From positions 124,001 through 188,000 of the forward strand of contig CAVOGY010000002.1 of the NCBI GenBank assembly GCA_963695675.1: a DNA stretch of 64,000 nucleotides, read 5' to 3'. The notes beneath the pieces are model-generated. The model saw nothing but the letters and a program-made list of their open reading frames with translations. It was not told the origin of the DNA and searched no databases. Of this stretch, positions 57,712 through 64,000 are shown in pieces. The translations under genes and the position numbers were made by a program. Every line of letters begins with the position of its first letter. Positions within the stretch are counted from its first letter, which is position 1. The stretch is from DASUPK01 sp963695675. Its GTDB lineage: Bacteria; Actinomycetota; Thermoleophilia; Solirubrobacterales; 70-9.

Positions 57712-58665
57712 GTGGCCGTCACGGTGACCCAGCTCTCGGCCTTTCTCGCGGTCGTTCGCCACGGCTCGGTGACGGGGGCGGCGGAGGAGCTCGTGGTGAC
57801 CCAGCCGTCGGTCTCGGCCGCCGTCGCGGCGCTCGAGCGCGAGCTGGGGGTGGATCTGACAGAGCGGGCCGGCCGCAGCATCAGGCCGACTCCCGCGGGC
57901 GAGGCTTACGCGCGGTACGCCGCCGACGTCCTCGCCCTGCTCAAGGAGGGCTCTGAGGTGGTGGGCGAGGTCGCCAAGGGCACTGGTGCCCCGCTGCGAG
58001 TCACCGCGGTGACCACCGCGGGCGAATACCTGCTACCGCCGCTCCTGCATGCATTCCGGGAGCGCGAGCCAGAGCTCGAGGTGAGCGTCCACGTCGGCAA
58101 CCGCGAGGAGGTCTTCCGGCGTCTCGAGGCCCATGAAGCCGACGTGGCAATCTCCGGGCAGGCTCCCGGCGAGCGTGGCTTCGACGGGGCGGCTTTCCTC
58201 GACAACGAGTTCGTTCTGATCACCTCCCCCGACGACCCGCTGGCGAAGCGAGCCTGGGTCGCTGTGGACGAGCTGGCGGGCACTCCGTGGCTGATGCGCG
58301 AGCAGGGCTCAGGGACGCGCCGGTTGTGCGAGACCTACCTCAACTCCCACCAGCTCCAGCCGTCGATGCTGACGCTGGGGTCGAACGGCGCCATCAAGAA
58401 CGCCGCCCGCATGGGGCTCGGCGTCGCCCTGCAGTCCCGCGAGGCCGTCGCGCTGGAGCTGGAGCTCGGCTTGCTGAAGACCATCCGCCCACGCGGTGGG
58501 CTGCCGAAGCGCTCCTGGTACGTGGTCCGCTCAACCATCGGCCCCGGCTCGGAGCTCGCCGCGGCCTTCATGGAGTTCGTTCGGTCACCCGCCGCCGGCC
58601 AGGCGCTCGCGCGCTCACACGGCGATGAGGTCAAGCGAACGCGCGGTCGCCTGGCGGGCAGGTGA
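57712..58665 (+). CDS. LysR-family transcription regulator (CbbR/CysB-like)
   Basis: A 317-residue LysR regulator. The HTH lies in residues 4-62 (TQLSAFLAVVRHGSVTGAAE, VVTQPSVSAAVAALERELGV) and the effector domain follows (VTAVTTAGEYLLPPLLHAFR, MREQGSGTRRLCETYL, GAIKNAARMGLGVALQSREA). The EQGSGTR and the general layout resemble CbbR, the regulator of CO2-fixation genes, in line with the phosphoribulokinase-like gene that follows. GTG start with a LysR box just upstream, suggesting autoregulation and control of the aminotransferase. Confidence 0.87.
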   Translation: MAVTVTQLSAFLAVVRHGSVTGAAEELVVTQPSVSAAVAALERELGVDLTERAGRSIRPTPAGEAYARYAADVLALLKEGSEVVGEVAKGTGAPLRVTAVTTAGEYLLPPLLHAFREREPELEVSVHVGNREEVFRRLEAHEADVAISGQAPGERGFDGAAFLDNEFVLITSPDDPLAKRAWVAVDELAGTPWLMREQGSGTRRLCETYLNSHQLQPSMLTLGSNGAIKNAARMGLGVALQSREAVALELELGLLKTIRPRGGLPKRSWYVVRSTIGPGSELAAAFMEFVRSPAAGQALARSHGDEVKRTRGRLAGR

Positions 58666-58667
58666 GA

Positions 58668-59627
58668 TCAGGCGTGGAGCGCGGAATCCGCGCCGGTCAC
58701 GTTCGGCGGATGCCGGTCGTGCGGATCGATGCCGGCACCGATCTCGGCTCGAGTCGCGACCATGTGGTAGAGCAGCAGGGTCTGGGCGAGGGCGAGCGAC
58801 TCCGAGCGGTGCAGGTCGGTCCCGATCGTGAACTCCCCGAGCCGGTGGGCGCGGAGGTGGCTCGCGTGCTGCATCCGCGTCCAGACGGCGTCCTCGAGCT
58901 CGGCGGCGAGCTTGGGGTCCGTGTCGCCCGGGATCCTGAGGAGCGACTCGTGTTCGCGGCGGACCAGGGTCGGGCCGTCCCCGTCGGGTAGGAGAAAGGG
59001 GGAGAGGTCGGGATGCCTGAGCGTGTCCCGCAGGATCAGGTCCGCATCGAGCTGCTCCGGGTCGCTGCTCCTGGTCGGGGCGAACGAGACGATGATGTCG
59101 GCGAGTCGCCGCTGGGGGCGGATGTACTGCTCGACATCCCCCTCCCGGCGATCGAGCTCGGCGATCACCTCGTGGGTGGTGTAGCCCCGACGCGTGCAGT
59201 CGCGGGTCAGCTTCCAGGTCCGGCGCAGCTCCTCGGGCGGGGCCAGGAAGACCCTGATGTCATGGTCGGCGCAGAGCTCCTCCGAGTGGAAGTTGAGCAG
59301 TCCCTCGACCACGACGAAGGGGTTGGGGCGGACGTACTCCGGTGGGCCGAGGGTCCCGCTGCGATGGTCGTAGGTGGGCTTCAGCACCGGCTCTCGGTTG
59401 CGGAGGTGCGCGAGGTGCTGACCGAGGATCTCGAGATGGTTTGCGGCCGGATTCAGAGGGGTGATGCCGAGCTCGGCTCGCTGCTGGCGCCCGTACCGGT
59501 GATAGTCGTCGCCGCTGATGTACGAAACGCGCTCACGCCCGCCGAGGACGCGGACCACGCCTCGGGTAAACGTCGTCTTCCCGGCGGCGGAATCTCCGAC
59601 GACTCCGAGGACGACCGGACGAGTCAT
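58668..59627 (-). CDS. Phosphoribulokinase/uridine-kinase family protein
   Basis: A 319-residue P-loop kinase. GVVGDSAAGKTTFTRGVVRV is the Walker A region, SYISGDDYHRYGRQQR the substrate-binding aspartate region as in phosphoribulokinase (DDYH), NPFVVVEGLLNFH the Walker B-like region, and VFLAPPEELRRTWKLTRDCT the lid. Similar proteins are annotated phosphoribulokinase in organisms without RuBisCO, so its product may differ from ribulose 1,5-bisphosphate. ATG 59625-59627; no operon partner is certain, though it is convergent to the LysR gene by two bases. Confidence 0.82.
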   Translation of the reverse strand: MTRPVVLGVVGDSAAGKTTFTRGVVRVLGGRERVSYISGDDYHRYGRQQRAELGITPLNPAANHLEILGQHLAHLRNREPVLKPTYDHRSGTLGPPEYVRPNPFVVVEGLLNFHSEELCADHDIRVFLAPPEELRRTWKLTRDCTRRGYTTHEVIAELDRREGDVEQYIRPQRRLADIIVSFAPTRSSDPEQLDADLILRDTLRHPDLSPFLLPDGDGPTLVRREHESLLRIPGDTDPKLAAELEDAVWTRMQHASHLRAHRLGEFTIGTDLHRSESLALAQTLLLYHMVATRAEIGAGIDPHDRHPPNVTGADSALHA

Positions 59628-59673
59628 CCGGGGAAGGATGCCAGACCGGCGGCCACCCGCCGCCGGCGGGCTC

Positions 59674-60693
59674 TCAGGCGCTGGTTGCGCTCCGTGGCTC
59701 GACGACGGGCGCTCGTGAGCCGTTCTCACGCTCCTCGATCAGGTCGATCTTGGCCAACAGGTGCTCGGCCATTCGCAGCGACGCCTGGTCGATCAGGCGG
59801 CCATCGAGCGAGACTGCGCCACTACCCGCCCTGCCCGCCTCCTCCATCGCGGCCATGATCCGGCGGGTCCGCGAGACCAGGCGGTCTGACGGGGAGAAGA
59901 CCTGGTTGGCGAGCTCAACCTGGCTTGGATGGATGCACCACTTGCCCTCGAAGCCGAGGATGGATGCTCGGCGCGCGGCGACCAGATAGCCCTCGGCATC
60001 CCCGAAGTCCCCGAACGGGCCGTCGATCGGCCTCAGTCCGTGTGCGCGGCAGGTGACCGCGATTCGAGCCAGCGGGTAATGCCATTGATCGCCCCAATGG
60101 AGCTCTCTGCTCACCTCCCCATCCTCGTTCGGATCGGTGAGCACGGCGTAGCCGGCGTCCGAGCCACCGATCGAGGCCGTGTGGCTCTCGATCGAGGCCG
60201 CGTAGTCCGCGACGCCGAAGATCAGCGCCTCTAGCCGCTCCGGGGAGCTGGCGGCGATCTCGTCGAGGTTGACCATTCCGGACGCGGTCTCGATCAGCGC
60301 CGAGATCCCGATTGGCTTCTCGATCCCGACGGCTTCCTCGATCTGGGTCAGGAGGGTCGCCACCAGATGGATGTCGCCCGCCGATCCGGCCTTCGGGATC
60401 AGGACCGTGTCGAGCCATTCTCCGCTCTGCTCGACGACGTCGACGATGTCGCGGTAGCAATAGTGGGTGTCGAGCCCGTTGATTCTCACCGTCACCGCGC
60501 AGCCGGTCCAGTCGAGTTCGTTGAGGGCCGCGATCACATTCCGCCTCGCCTCGGGCTTGTCGTCGGGGGCCACCGCGTCCTCGAGATCGAGCATGACCAC
60601 GTCGGCGCCTAGTCCAGGCGCCTTCTCGAGCATTCGCATGTTGGTGCCGGGGACGCAGAGCTCGCTGCGATGCAACCGCACTGGAATCGTCAT
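59674..60693 (-). CDS. HpcH/HpaI/CitE-family lyase, malyl-CoA lyase-like
   Basis: A 339-residue TIM-barrel CoA-ester lyase. SELCVPGTNMRMLEKAPGLG, DVVMLDLEDAVAPDDKPEAR (metal-binding glutamate/aspartate), AVTVRINGLDTHYCYRD, IGISALIETASGMVNLDEIA, LEALIFGVADYAASI (metal aspartate) and KWCIHPSQVELANQVFSP mark the malyl-CoA/beta-methylmalyl-CoA lyase subgroup. It would split L-malyl-CoA into glyoxylate and acetyl-CoA or do the reverse. Glyoxylate is the substrate of the aminotransferase two genes away. It ends 46 bases before the kinase. Confidence 0.85.
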   Translation of the reverse strand: MTIPVRLHRSELCVPGTNMRMLEKAPGLGADVVMLDLEDAVAPDDKPEARRNVIAALNELDWTGCAVTVRINGLDTHYCYRDIVDVVEQSGEWLDTVLIPKAGSAGDIHLVATLLTQIEEAVGIEKPIGISALIETASGMVNLDEIAASSPERLEALIFGVADYAASIESHTASIGGSDAGYAVLTDPNEDGEVSRELHWGDQWHYPLARIAVTCRAHGLRPIDGPFGDFGDAEGYLVAARRASILGFEGKWCIHPSQVELANQVFSPSDRLVSRTRRIMAAMEEAGRAGSGAVSLDGRLIDQASLRMAEHLLAKIDLIEERENGSRAPVVEPRSATSA

Positions 60694-60930
60694 CTCTCCC
60701 TCACTCGGCCGACGGTGGTCACCGCAGTGAAGCGGCTCGGCGCTCGCCGATCAAGCAAAGTGACCAGGGGATATATAGAGAAAACCTTTTGAATGGTCCA
60801 AAGTCATTAGCCAAAGGGCTTCACTCCCTTGGCCTACCCAGCCGAATGTACCCTTTTGTTCAGTGGGGCGTTTATAGTAGGCGCGACAGACGTCCTCGCG
60901 CCCGCTGAGCGCTATCCGGAAGGAGCCATG
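60694..60930. promoter_or_regulatory. Divergent control region of the lyase and glutamine synthetase genes
   Basis: About 237 bases, notably AT-rich for this genome (GATATATAGAGAAAACCTTT). A TATAGT hexamer at 60873-60878 on the plus strand may be the -10 of the glutamine synthetase promoter; no convincing -35 at 17 bases. No riboswitch recognised. Confidence 0.5.
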
Positions 60931-62382
60931 ATGGCCGCCAAGAACGAGCCCGAGGTGCCCAGCGAGGTCGAGGCCGCACTCTCCTCGCCGAAGATCGAGC
61001 CCGCTCCGCAGACCCTCGAGGAGGCGCGCGCGGCTCCTGGACGCGCGGAGAAGATCGCCGAGATCGAGAAGCGGATCGAAAGCGAGGGGATCGAGTACGT
61101 CTTCTTCCAGCAGATCTCGATCAGTGGCCACATCAACGGCAAGGGGGTGGTGGCGAGCTGGTTCCCGAAAGTGGCCGCGCGCGGCTACCAGCTTGTCTAC
61201 GGGGCGACCGCCGACCTGTTCACTGACCGTGAGGGCAACTACATCGGCTTCGGGCCACAGGAGTCGGAACTCGCTGCGATGGCCGACCTCGACACCTTCG
61301 AGCGGCTGCCGTGGGACCCGCGTGTGGCGCGGGTCTACTGCGACTGCTACGACACCGAGACGGGCGAGTTGCTCGACGCGGACCCGCGCCAGAACCTGAA
61401 GCGGGTTGCCCACGACATCGAGGAGGAGCTCGGCTACGCCTTCCTCTGCGGGATCGAGCCGGAGATGATGTGGATGAAGATCCCGGAGCCGGGCGAAGAG
61501 CCCGAGGGCGTCACCAAGCCCTGGTGCTACCACATCAACCAGTTCGAGCAGCTGCAGCCCGTGATCCTCGACGTGATCGCCTACGGCAAGGCGATGGGCC
61601 TCGACATGAGCTACGGCGACCATGAGGACGCCCCCGGGCAGCTGGAGCTCAACTTCCGCTTCGACCGCGCCGTGCGGACCGCGGACAACATCAGCACCTA
61701 CCGCCAGATCTGCAGCGCGGTGGGGCGCAAGCACGGCCTCCACGCTTCATTCATGCCGAAGCCGTTCACGGGTGTGTCCGCGAACGGACACCACCATCAC
61801 TTCACGCTGCTCGATGAGAGTGGCAACAACGTCTTCCACGACCCGGACGGACCGGCGCAGCTGTCCGAGATCGGCCGGCGGTTCATGGGTGGGATCCTCG
61901 ACCACTTCCGGGCCCTGGTCTGCATCGGCTCGCCTACCGTGAACTCCTACAAGCGGATGTGGGACTTCGGCTTCTGGGCGCCGGTCTACAAGAACTACGG
62001 CTGGCAGAACCGCACCTGCACGGTTCGTGTCGCCAGCGGAGGCCGCTTCGAATTCCGTGGGGTGGACTCCTCCTGCAACCCGTACCTGACCCAGGCCGCG
62101 CTGTTGAGCGCAGGACTGGACGGGGTGCGCCGCGAGCTCGACCCAGGTCCGCCCCAGCAGCGGAACACCTACGACCTGCTTGCCGAGGGCGCCGAGTTCG
62201 AGCGCGTGCCCGATCATCTCGGCGAGGCGCTGGGTGCCCTCGAGGCCGACGAGGTCGTGCGCGGGGCGATGCCGGGCCGACTCTACGATGTGTTCATGCA
62301 CTACAAGCGCGACGAGTGGGAGCGCTACATGGCTGCGGTGACCGACTGGGAGCGCCAGCAGTACCTGGACGTCATGCCATGA
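60931..62382 (+). CDS. Type III-like glutamine synthetase (GlnT) or gamma-glutamylmethylamide synthetase
   Basis: A 483-residue member of the glutamine synthetase superfamily. The metal and ATP sites are visible: GIEPEMMWMKIPEPG (E-x-E), DHEDAPGQLELNFRFDRAV (second glutamates), VSANGHHHHFTLLDESGN (histidine) and ASGGRFEFRGVDSSCNPYL (arginines and final metal glutamate). About 70 residues precede the usual start. The subgroup containing GlnT and GmaS typically sits next to glxBCD/mgsABC genes, as here, and then makes gamma-glutamylmethylamide from methylamine. Ammonia versus methylamine cannot be told from sequence alone. Second ATG of an ATGATG pair chosen by distance to AGGAG. Confidence 0.82.
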   Translation: MAAKNEPEVPSEVEAALSSPKIEPAPQTLEEARAAPGRAEKIAEIEKRIESEGIEYVFFQQISISGHINGKGVVASWFPKVAARGYQLVYGATADLFTDREGNYIGFGPQESELAAMADLDTFERLPWDPRVARVYCDCYDTETGELLDADPRQNLKRVAHDIEEELGYAFLCGIEPEMMWMKIPEPGEEPEGVTKPWCYHINQFEQLQPVILDVIAYGKAMGLDMSYGDHEDAPGQLELNFRFDRAVRTADNISTYRQICSAVGRKHGLHASFMPKPFTGVSANGHHHHFTLLDESGNNVFHDPDGPAQLSEIGRRFMGGILDHFRALVCIGSPTVNSYKRMWDFGFWAPVYKNYGWQNRTCTVRVASGGRFEFRGVDSSCNPYLTQAALLSAGLDGVRRELDPGPPQQRNTYDLLAEGAEFERVPDHLGEALGALEADEVVRGAMPGRLYDVFMHYKRDEWERYMAAVTDWERQQYLDVMP

Positions 62383-62401
62383 CCTCGGTGGGTGGTCGAC
62401 C

Positions 62402-63331
62402 GTGTGCGGCATAGCGGGGATCATTTACCGGAACGGCAACGGGCAGGAGAAGGTGGGGCGCGACATGACCCGGATGCTCCAGGCGATGAAGCACCGGGGC
62501 CCCGACTCCACCGGCTTTGCGCTGTACCGCGGGGGCGGCGACACCTACGTGATGCACGTGAAGCTGAGCGAGCCGACCGAGCACGACCCCGAGCTCGAGC
62601 GGCGCATGCAGCGGCAGCGGGGCGAGGTCGAGACGCGCATGCGCGCGGCGGGCGCCCGGATCGAGGAGATCAAGGAGGCGCCTCGCACGATGACGATCAT
62701 CTTCGGCTTCGAGGGCGATCTCAAGCTGATCGCCGACGCCACCGAGCGTGTCCGCCACACCGAGGTGCTGTCGCTGGGGCGCTCGCTGGAGATCGTCAAG
62801 GACCTCGGCGACGCCGAGACCGTATCCGGCGGATACCACCTCGGTGAGTACACGGGCACCCACGCGATCGGCCACGCGCGCATGGCGACCGAATCGGACG
62901 TCGACATCGCCAACGCACACCCGTACTGGGCCTACCCGTTCCCCGATGTCGCCGTGGTCCACAATGGCCAGCTGACCAACTTCCACGACTGGCGCCGGCG
63001 GTTGACGCGGGCCGGCCACCGCTTCCAGTCCGAGTGTGACTCGGAGATCATCGCCGTCTACCTCGCCGCGCAGATGAGCCAGGGCCGGACGCTCGAGGAG
63101 GCGATGCACCAGAGTCTCGAGGACCTCGACGGGGTCTTCACCTACATCTGCGTCACCGAGGACTCGCTCGGGGTGGCCAAGGACGAGCTCGGCGCCAAGC
63201 CGCTGGTGCTCTACGAGGACGACGACCTGGTGGCCCTCGCTTCCGAGGAGATCGCGATCCGCCAGGTGCTCGACCGCGAGATCGAGACCCACGACCCCTA
63301 TGAGGGCGAGGTGCGCGTATGGACCAGGTGA
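62402..63331 (+). CDS. Class II glutamine amidotransferase subunit (GlxB/MgsA-like)
   Basis: A 309-residue Ntn-type amidotransferase as a separate protein. The GTG start is followed directly by cysteine (VCGIAGIIYRNGNG): after removal of Met the cysteine is the N-terminal nucleophile. MKHRGPDSTGFALYRGGG, AIGHARMATESDVDIANAHP and VVHNGQLTNFHDWRRRLTRA with SECDSEIIAVYLA are family motifs. It equals the N-terminal part of glutamate synthase, here split off as in GlxB and MgsA (N-methylglutamate synthase). It overlaps the next gene by 13 bases. Confidence 0.88.
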   Translation: MCGIAGIIYRNGNGQEKVGRDMTRMLQAMKHRGPDSTGFALYRGGGDTYVMHVKLSEPTEHDPELERRMQRQRGEVETRMRAAGARIEEIKEAPRTMTIIFGFEGDLKLIADATERVRHTEVLSLGRSLEIVKDLGDAETVSGGYHLGEYTGTHAIGHARMATESDVDIANAHPYWAYPFPDVAVVHNGQLTNFHDWRRRLTRAGHRFQSECDSEIIAVYLAAQMSQGRTLEEAMHQSLEDLDGVFTYICVTEDSLGVAKDELGAKPLVLYEDDDLVALASEEIAIRQVLDREIETHDPYEGEVRVWTR

Positions 63332-64000
63332 GCGAGCAGCCTCGCATGGATGAACGCGGCCTCGTCGAGCTCGACGACTCGATTCCGAAGGCGGCGAAGA
63401 TCGATGGACAAAGCGCGGTGATCGAGGCACGCGAGATGACCACGCGCAAGATCAACGCGGAGCTGCGCTGGCTGATCTATGAGCAGGGCGTCGCCGAGGT
63501 GACCGTGCGCGATCCGAGCGCAAGGCACTCGCTCGGCGTCGCGATACTGGCCCGCTGCAGGATCCGGTTCGAGGGCAGCCTCGGCTACTTCGGCTGCGGG
63601 CTGATCGACGGTCCGGAAGTCGAGATCACCGGGCGGGTGGGCTGGTCGGTCGCCGAGAACATGATGTCCGGCGTGGTGGTGGTCGAGGAGAACGCCGGAT
63701 CTCTGGCAGGCGCCGCGATTCGGGGGGGCGACCTCGTCATCAAGGGCGACGTCGGAGCCCGCACGGGAATCGACCAGAAGGGCGGCACGATCATCGTGCT
63801 CGGAAACGCGGCCTCGATGACCGGCTTCATGATGCAGCGCGGACGCCAGATCATCCTCGGCGACGTCGGGCCCGGGCTCGGGGACTCCATGTACGACGGC
63901 ACGATCTACGTCGGGGGCAAGATCGCCTCGCTCGGAATCGACTGCGTCGAGGGAGAGTGGACCGATGCCGACACCGAGCTGGTCGAGCGCAAGTTCTCGA
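63319..64000 (+). CDS. GXGXG-domain glutamate synthase-like subunit (GlxC/MgsB-like), cut by window edge
   Basis: The first 227 residues are in the window. This is the C-terminal beta-helix domain of glutamate synthase alpha subunits, present as its own gene: LGYFGCGLIDGPEVEITGRV, VVVEENAGSLAGAAIRGGDL and VIKGDVGARTGIDQKGGTI show the repeated glycine turns. In the Glx and Mgs systems it combines with the amidotransferase and an FMN-binding synthase subunit, which should follow beyond the window. Start ATG 63319. Confidence 0.85.
   Translation, partial: MDQVSEQPRMDERGLVELDDSIPKAAKIDGQSAVIEAREMTTRKINAELRWLIYEQGVAEVTVRDPSARHSLGVAILARCRIRFEGSLGYFGCGLIDGPEVEITGRVGWSVAENMMSGVVVVEENAGSLAGAAIRGGDLVIKGDVGARTGIDQKGGTIIVLGNAASMTGFMMQRGRQIILGDVGPGLGDSMYDGTIYVGGKIASLGIDCVEGEWTDADTELVERKFS

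Noticed and set aside
60829..60930. Glutamine synthetase starting at ATG 60829
   Set aside because: The extra 34 residues overlap the probable promoter and the ribosome-binding site AAGGAG lies just before 60928.

Overview
The window is 64 kb of high-GC DNA with short intergenic gaps, GTG/TTG as well as ATG starts, and a gene set typical of an aerobic soil actinobacterium. The set includes an F420-type nitroreductase-like protein, an aa3/caa3-type oxidase operon, GAF-PucR regulation, and many SnoaL-like proteins that start MS(E/Q/R)ENVE and end ALEAAGL(R/S)E. That last trait makes me lean to Thermoleophilia (Solirubrobacterales/Gaiellales-like), but this is inference; no rRNA is present.

Layout. 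1-5.3 kb: respiratory complex I genes nuoG (cut by the window edge) to nuoA, all on the minus strand and overlapping. 5.4-17.3 kb: mixed housekeeping genes, namely secreted and membrane proteins, flavin reductase, cytochrome c, serS, a response regulator, msrB, an RTX-like secreted protein (copy A, broken), an aldonolactone oxidase, a DSD1/alanine-racemase-fold enzyme, a 2-hydroxy-acid oxidase and three tRNAs (Ser-UGA, Ser-GCU, Arg-ACG). 17.4-26.7 kb: a segment bounded by a perfect 51-bp direct repeat made of the 3' part of tRNA-Arg. This looks like the attL/attR scar of an integrated element with no visible integrase; it carries greA, SnoaL-like genes and fragments, a LigM-like demethylase, two CDF metal transporters and a fatty-acid desaturase. 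26.7-35.2 kb: cytochrome c oxidase operon (cupredoxin, coxB, coxA, coxC, ctaG, sco1, tlpA) with a convergent heme O synthase that has a CtaA-like N-terminal half. 35.3-44.8 kb: HU, cold-shock protein, RTX-like copy B, small membrane proteins, a trypsin-RTX fusion, and another crowd of SnoaL genes and fragments. 44.8-56.4 kb: metallo-hydrolases, an antiporter, a GAF-PucR regulator divergent from an ammonium transporter, and an R2-like oxidase. 56.4-64 kb: a C1/nitrogen-flavoured set: a serine-glyoxylate-type aminotransferase with a divergent LysR regulator, a phosphoribulokinase-like kinase, a malyl-CoA-lyase-like enzyme, a type III glutamine synthetase/GmaS-like gene, and the first two subunits of a split glutamate synthase-like complex (GlxB/MgsA and GlxC/MgsB).

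Two patterns stand out. First, the start and end of the SnoaL-like genes behave as modules. The same tail-TAG-GCG-ATG-head junction occurs four times, and the head or tail is attached to unrelated genes (CDF transporters, a glyoxalase-fold protein, a small membrane protein) or stands alone. A dispersed two-hairpin repeat (about eight copies) accompanies them. Second, many genes carry single-base frameshifts, often in homopolymers and including essential genes (nuoC, coxC), so much of this is probably sequencing or assembly error; the coordinates of broken genes should be read with that in mind.
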